This document shows positions 9,886 to 17,239 of a DNA stretch of 64,000 nucleotides, in pieces. A model generated the notes under the pieces. It was not told the origin of the DNA. It saw only the letters and a program-made list of their open reading frames with translations, and did no database searches. The position numbers and the translations under genes are program-made. The stretch spans positions 55,503-119,502 of the forward strand of contig DATLUC010000031.1 in the NCBI GenBank assembly GCA_035533335.1, read 5' to 3'. The stretch is from DATKSS01 sp035533335. GTDB lineage: Bacteria > Chloroflexota > Dormibacteria > Dormibacterales > Dormibacteraceae. Each line of letters starts with the position of its first letter. Positions within the stretch are counted from its first letter, which is position 1.

Positions 9886-10920
9886 CTACTCCTTGGCCGT
9901 CCAGTCGAGGACGACCTTGCCGCACCTGCCCGAATGGGCGACCGAGAACGCCTCCTCGAACCGATGGTATGGAAAACGGTGCGTGATGACTGGCGAGATG
10001 TCCAGCCCGCTCTGCGTGAACACCGACATCTGGTACCAGGTCTCGAAGATTTGCCGGCCGTACACACCTTTCACCGTGAGCATCTTGAACACGACCTGCG
10101 TCCAGTCGATCGCGAACTCGTGGTCGGGCAGCCCCAGGATCGCGACTCGGCCGCCGTGCGCCATGGAGGCGATCATGTCGCGCAGCGCGCTCGGCTGACC
10201 TGACATCTCGAAGCCCACGTCAAAACCCTCCTTCATGCCGAGCTCCTCCTGTACCTCGGCAATGCTGGTCTTGCTGACGTCGACCGCTCGCGTCACGCCG
10301 ACCTTGCGCGCAAGATCGAGCCGGTAGTCGCTGACGTCGGTGATGACCACGAAGCGGGCGCCGTTGTGGCGCGCGACCTGGGCGGCCATGATGCCGATGG
10401 GGCCCGCGCCGGTGATGAGCACGTCCTCCGCGACCAGGCGGAACTGGGTCGCGGTGTGGACCGCGTTCCCGAACGGATCGAAGATCGATGCGACGTCGAG
10501 GTCGATCTTGCCCAGGTGGGGCCATAGGTTGATCGCCGGCATGACGATCAGCTCGGCGAAAGCGCCGTCGCGCTGCACACCTATGCCGACCGTGTGCGCG
10601 CACAGGGCGCGGCGTCCGGCCATGCAGTTGCGGCACCGGCCGCAGACGATGTGACCCTCCGCTCCCACGATCTCGCCGGCAAAGACCGAAGCGACGCCTT
10701 CCCCGAGCTGCAGCACCTCGCCGACGAACTCGTGCCCGATAACGAGCGGGGGACGGATCGTCTGCTGCGCCCACTCGTTCCAGCTCTCGATGTGGAGGTC
10801 GGTGCCGCATATGCCGGTGCGGAGCACCCGGATCAGGACCTCACCGGGGCCGGGCGTCGGGTCAGGCACCTCCTGCAGCCAGAGTCCAGGCCCAGCTTTG
10901 GCTTTGACCAGCGCCTTCAC
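9886..10920 (-). CDS. tdh: L-threonine 3-dehydrogenase
   Basis: 344 residues of the zinc-dependent medium-chain dehydrogenase family. It oxidises threonine to 2-amino-3-ketobutyrate with NAD. Catalytic-zinc ligands are in GICGTDLHIESW (Cys38, His43) and GHEFVGEV; the four-Cys structural zinc loop is CGRCRNCMAGRRALC; the NAD motif is GAGPIGIMAA. GTG start with TATCCT 8 nt upstream. It directly precedes kbl, which feeds glycine and acetyl-CoA production. Confidence 0.93.
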   Translation of the reverse strand: MKALVKAKAGPGLWLQEVPDPTPGPGEVLIRVLRTGICGTDLHIESWNEWAQQTIRPPLVIGHEFVGEVLQLGEGVASVFAGEIVGAEGHIVCGRCRNCMAGRRALCAHTVGIGVQRDGAFAELIVMPAINLWPHLGKIDLDVASIFDPFGNAVHTATQFRLVAEDVLITGAGPIGIMAAQVARHNGARFVVITDVSDYRLDLARKVGVTRAVDVSKTSIAEVQEELGMKEGFDVGFEMSGQPSALRDMIASMAHGGRVAILGLPDHEFAIDWTQVVFKMLTVKGVYGRQIFETWYQMSVFTQSGLDISPVITHRFPYHRFEEAFSVAHSGRCGKVVLDWTAKE

Positions 10921-10928
10921 TGCAAGGC

Positions 10929-10934
10929 AGGATA
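10929..10934 (-). promoter_or_regulatory. -10 box TATCCT upstream of tdh
   Basis: On the minus strand TATCCT ends 8 nt before the GTG start of tdh. It probably drives the tdh-kbl operon as a leaderless or near-leaderless message. Confidence 0.4.
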
Positions 10935-10957
10935 CTGGCAGCGCGGTGGACGAAGGG

Positions 10958-11338
10958 CTACGGGCCCTCGACCACCAGGTTCGGAAGCTCGGACCAGCCC
11001 ACCACCGCCATGACTCTTGAGATCTGCGGCGGCAGGCCCCGCAACACCAGCCGCCTGCCTCCGACGGCGTGCTCGGCGACGCCGACCATGGCGCGGATCC
11101 CGCTCACATCGGAGAATTCGAGTCGGCTCAGATCGACCTGCAGGTCGCCGTACGTGGAGGCCGCGCCGTCGAGGGCCACCGGGACGCCGTCCGGGACTGA
11201 CCGCTCCATCTCACGGACCAGCACCGCGGCGACCGGGCCGGCGTTGAAATAGTCGACTGCCCCGGCGATCACAAGCCTCCCGAAGGCATCCCGCGAGATG
11301 ACGACCTGCTTGTCGCTGTAAACCTGACTTCCTTCCAT
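10958..11338 (-). CDS. STAS-domain protein (anti-sigma factor antagonist-like)
   Basis: About 126 residues from ATG 11338, where a GAGGGA Shine-Dalgarno sits just upstream; the frame is open to 11401. The fold ends with LSRLEFSDVSGIRAMVGVAE, in which DVSG holds the serine phosphorylated in SpoIIAA/RsbV antagonists, and an RLVLRGLPPQISRVMAVVG helix. Such proteins bind anti-sigma kinases or act in stressosome-like partner switching. No kinase partner is adjacent. It follows a small acidic gene by 62 nt on the same strand. Confidence 0.7.
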   Translation of the reverse strand: MEGSQVYSDKQVVISRDAFGRLVIAGAVDYFNAGPVAAVLVREMERSVPDGVPVALDGAASTYGDLQVDLSRLEFSDVSGIRAMVGVAEHAVGGRRLVLRGLPPQISRVMAVVGWSELPNLVVEGP

Positions 11339-11400
11339 TCCCTCGGAAACCGAGCTCCCTTTCCCTGGTTGCCATCGACCGGTGTCTCGTACGGCTGCCA

Positions 11401-11604
11401 CTACCCCGATGCAGGTTCGGTATCGGGCGCTGAATCCGAAGCGGGGCGCCGGTCAACCGGCCTCCCGTCATCGGCCGCCCCATCCAGGCCAGAGTCGATG
11501 CGCTGGACCCATCGATCGATCACGGCGACCCAGTGCTCGATCATGTCCTTGAGCTCGCCGTCATCGGCATCGCTCGAGAGATCACGACGCTCTACTTCGG
11601 CCAT
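11401..11604 (-). CDS. Small acidic hypothetical protein
   Basis: 67 residues from ATG 11604, preceded by a GGGGGGA Shine-Dalgarno; the frame is open to 11697 but lacks a better start. One predicted helix (ELKDMIEHWVAVIDRWVQRI) is followed by an acidic, proline- and alanine-rich tail. It is unrecognised. It is probably co-transcribed with the STAS gene and divergent from the MerR-receiver gene. Confidence 0.5.
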   Translation of the reverse strand: MAEVERRDLSSDADDGELKDMIEHWVAVIDRWVQRIDSGLDGAADDGRPVDRRPASDSAPDTEPASG

Positions 11605-11755
11605 TTCCCCCCGTCCTGAGATACCTCCGCCACACCTTTGCGAATTGAAGTGAGGAGATCTTACTACTTCCTCGATAGCTGTGCAATACCTCTCCAAGAT
11701 TCAATATTGTTTCCTAACGCGGGACTTTTGTAGAGTTATATACTCAGGGGAGAAA

Positions 11756-12436
11756 TTGAGCGAAAGACAGGCTGAAGCGGTTTACAGCATCGGAGCGGTG
11801 GCGGCCATGCTCGGTATGGCGGCCTCCACGCTGCGCGCCTGGGAGGATCGCTATGGGGTGATCACCCCCGCGCGCAGCGAGGGATCGCAGCGCCTGTACT
11901 CGCGCGACCAAGTGGAGCAGCTGCGGTTCATCAAGGCGCAGCTGGAGCAGGGCGCCAGCGCCGCCGACGCGCACCGGCTTTTGGCCCAGGAGCTGGCCGC
12001 CGGCCGCATACCCCCCGCCGCCGCTGACGCCAACGTCGACGGCCGCCACCTCGTGCTCCTTGCCGACCGCGATCCCTACGCCGCCGACCTGGCCGAATAC
12101 TTCCTGCGCACAGAAGGCTATGAGGTCGTCACCGCGCTCGACGCGACCCAGGCCAAGGTTCAGTTCGGGGAGCGGTCTCCGCAGGTGGTCCTGCTCGACC
12201 TGCTCATCTCGGGTGGCGCCGGCTTCCGGCTGCTCGGCGAGTTCGTGGCGGCCGGCTCGGCGAGGGTGATTGCGGTCTCGGCCATCGACAGCGCCGAAGA
12301 GGCGATGCGCTCCGGGGCGGCGGCGTTCCTGCGCAAGCCCCTCGAGCCGCTGGAGCTCGTGTCGACCGTCCGCGACCTGCTGGGCACCAGCGCCCTTGCC
12401 CGCCAATCGCGGCGAGCGGCGCAACCCGCCACTTGA
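11756..12436 (+). CDS. MerR-type HTH fused to a response-regulator receiver domain
   Basis: 226 residues from TTG 11756, which has an AGGGGAGA ribosome site 3 nt upstream; an upstream ATG (11681) would read through the AT-rich promoter region. Residues 10-34 (SIGAVAAMLGMAASTLRAWEDRYG) are a MerR winged helix, with the second wing RSEGSQRLYSRDQV. Residues 98-215 form a receiver domain with acidic pair ADRDPY, phospho-acceptor Asp in VVLLDLLISGG (about 148) and Lys in LRKPLEP. Its stop overlaps the KaiC-like start, so the two are coupled. It is probably a DNA-binding output of that ATPase, by inference. Confidence 0.8.
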   Translation: MSERQAEAVYSIGAVAAMLGMAASTLRAWEDRYGVITPARSEGSQRLYSRDQVEQLRFIKAQLEQGASAADAHRLLAQELAAGRIPPAAADANVDGRHLVLLADRDPYAADLAEYFLRTEGYEVVTALDATQAKVQFGERSPQVVLLDLLISGGAGFRLLGEFVAAGSARVIAVSAIDSAEEAMRSGAAAFLRKPLEPLELVSTVRDLLGTSALARQSRRAAQPAT

Positions 12437-13824
12437 ACGACCGCCTCCCGAGCGGCAACGCGCGCCTCGACGAGATCCTCAACGGGGGCCTGCTCAAGAA
12501 CGCGATCAACCTCATCGTCGGCGTGCCAGGGAGCGGCAAGACCATCCTCAGCCAGCAGTTCGTCTTCCATAACGCGAGCGCTAAGCAAAGGGCGCTGTAC
12601 CTCTCGACCCTGTCGGAGCCGCTCGACAAGATCCTTCGCTACGGGGAATCGCTGAGCTTCTTCGACAAGGCCGCCATCCGCGACGGGCACATCGTCTACG
12701 AGGACCTCGGCCAGGTCCTCGGTGAGCAGGGGCTCGACGACGTGCTGGAGGCGATCGGCGGGTACTTGAAAGAGGTGCGCCCGGCGGTCGTGGTGTTCGA
12801 CAGCTTCCGGGCCTTCCACGCGCTGGCCCCTGACGCGATGGCCTTTCGGCGCTTCCTCTACGGGCTCACCCGCCGGCTGACCGCCAGCGCGACCACCTCG
12901 ATCTGGAACGCGCCCTATTCGCGGGTGGAAGCTGTCAATGAGGCCGAGTTCGCCGTGGCCGACGCCATCCTCGCTTTGGACATCAAGCAGATCGCGGAGC
13001 GTGAGATCCGCGTCCTCCAGGTGCTCAAGCTGCGGGGCAGCAGCTATCGATCGGGCGAGCACGCATACCGCATCTCGGGACACGGCTTCGACGTCTTTCC
13101 ACGGCTGGCCGACGCGCAGGATCACTCCCGCTACGACCTCAGCGAGACTCGGGTGGCGACAGGGATCAAGGCGCTCGACGACCTGCTGGGCGAGGGCGGC
13201 TACTGGGCCGGCGCCTCAACCCTGATCGCCGGGCCCTCGGGCATCGGCAAGACCCTCATGGGGCTCCATTTCCTGTTCCACGGGGCGGCGCGCGGCGAGC
13301 CGGGCATCCTCGCCGCCTTCCAGGAGAACGAGTCGCAGCTCGCCAGGATCGTGAAAAGCTTCGGCTGGTCGCTCGACAACAAGAATGTCCACGTGCTGAG
13401 CCGCAGCGTCGTCGACATGTACATAGATGAATGGGTCTACGAGCTGCTCGACCTCATCGAAAGCTCGGGGGCCAAACGCATCGTCATCGACAGCCTTCCG
13501 GACCTGATCAGCACCGCCGCCGACCCTGTCCGCTTCCGCGAGTGGATGTTCTCGCTGTCGCAGCGATGCGCCCGCGCCGGCATCAGCCTGATGATGGTCG
13601 TCGAGGTGCCCGACCTCTTCCAGCTGCGCCGTATCTCCGAGCATGGCATCTCACACCTGACCGACAACGTCGTCCTCCTTCAGTACGTGCAGGAGGGGCC
13701 TGAGCTCGCTCGCGCCCTCACCGTGCTCAAGACCCGAGCCATGCGGCACCGGCCCGTGGTCCACCGTTACGACATCACCGACCAGGGGTTCGTCCTGGGA
13801 GACGTGCTAAGCGTTACGCGCTGA
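12433..13824 (+). CDS. KaiC-like double RecA-domain ATPase
   Basis: 463 residues, starting at TTG overlapping the upstream TGA. Two KaiC domains are present: Walker A GVPGSGKT (30-37) with Walker B VVVFDSF, and GPSGIGKT (about 266-273) with IVIDSLPD. The catalytic Glu pair of KaiC is altered in both (LSE and QEN). In the CII phosphorylation segment, ISEHGISHLTD aligns with cyanobacterial ITDSHISTITD: the Ser431 position stays Ser but Thr432 is His. There is no C-terminal A-loop tail. No kaiA or kaiB is nearby. It probably acts as a signalling ATPase paired with the MerR-receiver protein rather than as a full clock. Confidence 0.85.
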   Translation: MNDRLPSGNARLDEILNGGLLKNAINLIVGVPGSGKTILSQQFVFHNASAKQRALYLSTLSEPLDKILRYGESLSFFDKAAIRDGHIVYEDLGQVLGEQGLDDVLEAIGGYLKEVRPAVVVFDSFRAFHALAPDAMAFRRFLYGLTRRLTASATTSIWNAPYSRVEAVNEAEFAVADAILALDIKQIAEREIRVLQVLKLRGSSYRSGEHAYRISGHGFDVFPRLADAQDHSRYDLSETRVATGIKALDDLLGEGGYWAGASTLIAGPSGIGKTLMGLHFLFHGAARGEPGILAAFQENESQLARIVKSFGWSLDNKNVHVLSRSVVDMYIDEWVYELLDLIESSGAKRIVIDSLPDLISTAADPVRFREWMFSLSQRCARAGISLMMVVEVPDLFQLRRISEHGISHLTDNVVLLQYVQEGPELARALTVLKTRAMRHRPVVHRYDITDQGFVLGDVLSVTR

Positions 13825-13922
13825 GGCGCACTCCGGGCAGAGCCGGCCGAACAGCAGCCGGTGGTCGATCGCCTTCTACTCACCGCACCCGGTGAGCTTC
13901 TTCATCACTTCGCTGGCCTTCG
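13807..13922 (-). pseudogene. Possible C-terminal relic of a Fur-family regulator
   Basis: On the minus strand the short reading IDHRLLFGRLCPECASAR matches the end of Fur/Zur proteins: His to the first Cys is 8 residues and the CxxC is retained. It is preceded by in-frame TAG codons and no full gene exists. The plus strand of the same DNA reads as a single hydrophobic helix (PVSFFITSLAFATYLAVR) ending at 13990. Neither reading is a complete gene, so the gap 13825-14023 is best viewed as decayed sequence. Confidence 0.25.
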
Positions 13923-14009
13923 CGACCTACCTGGCCGTGCGCACCGCGGAGCCGGCGCGATCGTGGGCCCTGCGACGCGCGAGCGCCTGATCGTCAGACC
14001 TGCCTTCGC

Positions 14010-14015
14010 TATGGT
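14010..14015 (+). promoter_or_regulatory. -10 box TATGGT upstream of the carboxypeptidase gene
   Basis: TATGGT ends 8 nt before ATG 14024 and supports that start over the TTG at 14015, which lies inside the box. Confidence 0.4.
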
Positions 14016-14023
14016 TGGGCGAG

Positions 14024-15217
14024 ATGTGGTGGCGGGTGGGGATCGTGCTGATGGCGGCCGCCGTCGGCGTGGCTGCCTGGAGCTATCTCCGTCCCATACC
14101 TGCAGTCGCGGCCGTCGCAGCGCTGCCCGCGACCGACAACGTGCCCGGCAGCTCTCCGCCGCTTCCATGGCCGAGCCGCGGCTCGGCGGCGGTTTCCGTA
14201 TCCGGCCTGGGCTTCATCGGCACGTCTGGGAACGAGCAGCCGATTCCGGCGGAGAGCGTCACCAAGGTGATGACCGCGCTGCTCGTGCTCGAGGACAGGC
14301 CGTTGAAGCTGGGGGAAAGCGGGCCCGTGATCACCCTTACGAATACCGACGTCGAGTATTACCTGAGCGACCTCGCGGACCAGGGGTCGGTGGTCCCGGT
14401 GCGGAGCGGCGAGCAGATCTCTGAGCTGCAGGCGCTCCAGGGCCTGCTGCTCCCCTCCGCCAACAACCTCGCCGAGTCACTGGCTCGGTGGGACGTGGGC
14501 TCCGTCGCGGCCTTCGTGACCAAGATGAATGCGCGAGCCAAGGCCCTTGGGCTCATACACACTAATTTCGCCGACACGTCCGGCGCCAACCCTCAGACCG
14601 TGAGCACGCCCACCGACCTCATGACGCTCGGGATCGCCGCCATGAAGCAGGAGGTGTTCGCGCAGGTGGTCGCGATGAGCCAGACAGAGCTGCCGGTCGC
14701 AGGCACCGTCTACAACGTGGACGCCGTCCTAGGCCAGGAGGGGATCATCGGCATGAAGACCGGCTCCGGGCTCAGCACGGGCGCCAACTTTCTCTTCGCC
14801 GCCCTTCTACCGGTGGACGGCCATACGATCACGCTGTTCGGCTGCGTGATGGGACAGGCCACCCTATCCACCGCGTTTTCCGCCGCGAAGACGCTGCTGG
14901 CGGCCATGCAGGCCGCGCTTCACGTACGCCGCGTGATCGCGCGGAACCAGACCGTCGCGACTTACCGCACGCCCTGGGGCCCACAGACCGATCTGGTCTC
15001 GACTGTGGACGTCGACCTCGTGGAATGGCCGGCCATGGTCCTGCGGCAGCGCCTGCAGGCGAGATCGATCGTCGTGGACCAGCCGCTGCCGGCCGGCTCG
15101 CAGGAGGGGGTCGAGCATCTGGTCCTCGGCGACTACGTGCTGGACGTGCCCCTGGCTACCGCGGGCCCGCTCTACCCGCCAGGACGCTTCTGGAGGTTGA
15201 CCCGGATTGGCGCCTGA
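14024..15217 (+). CDS. D-alanyl-D-alanine carboxypeptidase (low-molecular-weight PBP)
   Basis: 397 residues, peptidase family S11. An N-terminal signal anchor (WWRVGIVLMAAAVGVAAWSYL) is followed by the three penicillin-binding motifs: SVTK (serine nucleophile, about residue 82), SAN (about 148) and KTGSG (about 245). It trims the terminal D-Ala from peptidoglycan stem peptides outside the cell membrane. The C-terminal third resembles the beta-rich domain of DacA-type enzymes. It stands alone, followed after about 45 nt by the SelW-like gene. Confidence 0.88.
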   Translation: MWWRVGIVLMAAAVGVAAWSYLRPIPAVAAVAALPATDNVPGSSPPLPWPSRGSAAVSVSGLGFIGTSGNEQPIPAESVTKVMTALLVLEDRPLKLGESGPVITLTNTDVEYYLSDLADQGSVVPVRSGEQISELQALQGLLLPSANNLAESLARWDVGSVAAFVTKMNARAKALGLIHTNFADTSGANPQTVSTPTDLMTLGIAAMKQEVFAQVVAMSQTELPVAGTVYNVDAVLGQEGIIGMKTGSGLSTGANFLFAALLPVDGHTITLFGCVMGQATLSTAFSAAKTLLAAMQAALHVRRVIARNQTVATYRTPWGPQTDLVSTVDVDLVEWPAMVLRQRLQARSIVVDQPLPAGSQEGVEHLVLGDYVLDVPLATAGPLYPPGRFWRLTRIGA

Positions 15218-15250
15218 GGCGCCGCCTCGAGGGATCGAATGAAGCGCCGC

Positions 15251-15256
15251 TATGAT
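15251..15256 (+). promoter_or_regulatory. -10 box TATGAT upstream of the SelW-like gene
   Basis: TATGAT (one mismatch to TATAAT) ends 6 nt before GTG 15263, matching the leaderless spacing seen elsewhere in the window. Confidence 0.45.
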
Positions 15257-15262
15257 CGAAAA

Positions 15263-15544
15263 GTGATCTCGCCTTTACACGACGTGCGCATCGAATATTG
15301 CGTCCCTTGAGACTACCTTGACCAGGCCGTGAGCCTGGCCGGCGAGCTGCTGAGCCGCTGGGCGCCCATCATGCGGGCGGTCGAGCTGCAGAGTGGGAGC
15401 AAGGGCCGTTTCGAGGTGTCGCTCGACGGCAGCCTGGTGTTCAGCAAGGAGACCGCCGGGCGCTTCCCCAAACCCGGCGAGGTGGCTGCTCTGTTCGAGA
15501 AGAAGCTCGGGCCGGCGCTCGACTGGCGGCAGTCTTCGACCTGA
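15263..15544 (+). CDS. SelW-like Rdx selenoprotein with CxxU motif
   Basis: Translating the TGA at 15308-15310 as selenocysteine gives a 93-residue SelT/SelW/SelH-type thioredoxin-fold protein: VRIEYCVPU-DYLDQAVSLAGELL, then GRFEVSLDGSLVFSKETAGRFP. The redox pair is CxxU at the exact family position, and the frame before and after the TGA is conserved. A 6-bp hairpin with a GU-containing loop lies 17 nt downstream. The GTG at 15263 is chosen for its -10 box; ATG 15239 (with GAGGG upstream) or GTG 15284 are alternatives. The function of bacterial Rdx proteins is poorly known; a thiol or selenol redox role is likely. A conventional caller would see only 71 residues from 15329. Confidence 0.8.
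15322..15338 (+). promoter_or_regulatory. Candidate bacterial SECIS element of the SelW-like gene
   Basis: CCAGGC-CGTGA-GCCTGG is a perfect 6-bp stem with a 5-nt loop containing GU. The loop begins 17 nt after the UGA. Stem size, loop content and distance all fit the bacterial SECIS consensus for SelB recruitment. Confidence 0.65.
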
Positions 15545-15668
15545 GGCAAAAGACAAACCCCGGCTACCAGGAGTAGCCTGCCCGCGAATTGATCAGCGAC
15601 CAATCCCGCCCTTCCGACCGTTTTCGATCTGAGCGTTCAGATAAAACGCGTGGTCGATCTATCGGCCA

Positions 15669-16313
15669 GTGATCGGAGGGATTCCCAAATTGCTAGTACA
15701 ACCCCCCGTACAGCAGATCAAGGGATGGTTCGACGCGGTCGCCGTTCTCGGTCTCAAGGTTAAGGACCGGGAATCGCGCCAGCACAATCTTCGCGTCGCC
15801 CGGCTCTGCGTGCACATCGGCCGCCAGATGTCGATGAGCGCCGCCGAGCTCAGGGTCCTCGCCCGGGCCGGGCTCCTGCATGACATCGGAAAGGTCGGGA
15901 TTCCCGACGCCGTGCTCGGCAAGCACACCGCCTTGGACGAGTCGGAGTGGATCCTGATGCGATGTCACCCGGAGATGGGCCTGAACTTGCTCGACCGTGC
16001 CGGACAGTCGAGCCGCGAAGTGCTCGCGGTGCTGTATCACCACGAACGCCTCGACGGGAGCGGCTATCCGTACGGCCTGACCTCGGATTCCATTCCGCTC
16101 GAGGCGCGCATCGTGGCCGTCGCCGACACGTACGACGCCCTGACCTCGGACCGGCCCTACCGCAAGGCGTGCTGCCAACACCAGGCGCGGCGGGTCTTGC
16201 ACGAGGAGGCCGGGTTGCGCCTCGACGCCAGTGCGGTCACCGCCCTGTGCGCCGCCCTCGACGCCCAGACCACCACGTTGCGCCCCGCCACGAGCAAAGC
16301 CCTGGCCTCCTAG
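15669..16313 (+). CDS. HD-GYP domain phosphodiesterase
   Basis: 214 residues. Metal-binding and signature motifs appear in order: HNLRVARLCVHIG, HDIGKVGIPD (about residue 70), HPEMG, HHERLDGSGYP (about 124), and DTYDALTSDRPYR. HD-GYP enzymes hydrolyse cyclic di-GMP or related dinucleotides. There is no receiver or sensor domain; the N-terminus is only about 30 residues, so partner proteins probably supply regulation. The upstream gap 15545-15668 shows no gene. Confidence 0.88.
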   Translation: MIGGIPKLLVQPPVQQIKGWFDAVAVLGLKVKDRESRQHNLRVARLCVHIGRQMSMSAAELRVLARAGLLHDIGKVGIPDAVLGKHTALDESEWILMRCHPEMGLNLLDRAGQSSREVLAVLYHHERLDGSGYPYGLTSDSIPLEARIVAVADTYDALTSDRPYRKACCQHQARRVLHEEAGLRLDASAVTALCAALDAQTTTLRPATSKALAS

Positions 16314-16408
16314 TGCTCACCCGCCGGAGGCTCGGACGAACCGCACCATCTTGGCGGCTCTGGTCCTATTAGCCCAACCCGCGGCGCGGGATGGCTCACC
16401 ATTAGAGG

Positions 16409-17239
16409 GTGAAGTTCGGCATCGCGATCTTTCCGACCGACTACGCGATCTCGATGACGGAGCTCGGACCTGCCGTCGAGGATCGCGGCTTCGAGTCGCT
16501 TTGGGTCGCGGAGCACTCTCACATCCCGGCCAGCCGGGAATCGAAGTGGCCGGGCGGAGCCGATCTGCCCAAGCAGTACTGGCACTCCATGGACCCCTTC
16601 ATCGCGCTGACAGTGGCCGCCGCAGCCACCAGGAAGCTCCTGATCGCCACCGGCATCTGCCTTGTCATCCAGCGCGACACCATCCAGACCGCCAAGCAGG
16701 TGGCAAGCCTTGACTTCGTATCAGGCGGGCGCTTCATCTTCGGGGTCGGCGCAGGTTGGAACCGCGAGGAGATGGCCGACCACGGCACGGATTTCAGCAC
16801 TCGCTGGACGCTGCTGCGCGAGAAGGTCGAGGCGATGAAGGCGATCTGGACGCAGGACCAAGCCGAGTACCACGGCTCGATGGTCGATTTCGGCCCGATG
16901 TGGGCCTGGCCCAGGCCGGTCCAGAAACCTCACCCGCCGATCGTCCTCGGGGGCAGCGGCCCCAAGATCCTCGAGCGAGTGGTGCGCTACGCCGATGGAT
17001 GGATGCCCAACCGCGGCGATGTCATCGAGCGAATCCCGGAGCTGCAGGAGCTGGCCAAAGCCGCCGGCCGCTCGCCCATCCCTGTCAGCTACTACCCCAA
17101 GCCCGATGCCGCGGAGATCGAGCGTCTCGCCAAGGCCGGCGTCGAAAGGCTCATCTACTACGTCCCGCCCGATGGTCGCGATGTGGCGCTGGCCAAGCTG
17201 GACGAGCTGGCCGAGATGGTCCGCCCCTACCTCGGCTAG
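16409..17239 (+). CDS. LLM-class F420-dependent oxidoreductase
   Basis: 276 residues of the bacterial luciferase-like TIM-barrel superfamily. The start GTG gives MKFGIAIFPTDYAI. Typical segments: GFESLWVAEHSHIP, LLIATGICLVIQRDTIQTAKQ, SGGRFIFGVGAGWNREEM and PPIVLGGSGPKILERV. Family members use F420 or FMN to reduce or oxygenate varied substrates; the strand-edge motifs favour an F420 subfamily but this cannot be proven here. It is convergent with the agmatinase gene (stop codons overlap). Confidence 0.85.
   Translation: MKFGIAIFPTDYAISMTELGPAVEDRGFESLWVAEHSHIPASRESKWPGGADLPKQYWHSMDPFIALTVAAAATRKLLIATGICLVIQRDTIQTAKQVASLDFVSGGRFIFGVGAGWNREEMADHGTDFSTRWTLLREKVEAMKAIWTQDQAEYHGSMVDFGPMWAWPRPVQKPHPPIVLGGSGPKILERVVRYADGWMPNRGDVIERIPELQELAKAAGRSPIPVSYYPKPDAAEIERLAKAGVERLIYYVPPDGRDVALAKLDELAEMVRPYLG

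Noticed and set aside
11739..11744. TATACT as the -10 box of the MerR-receiver gene
   Set aside because: It lies so close to the AGGGGAGA ribosome site that transcription from it would remove or truncate that site; the true promoter is probably further upstream in the AT-rich stretch.
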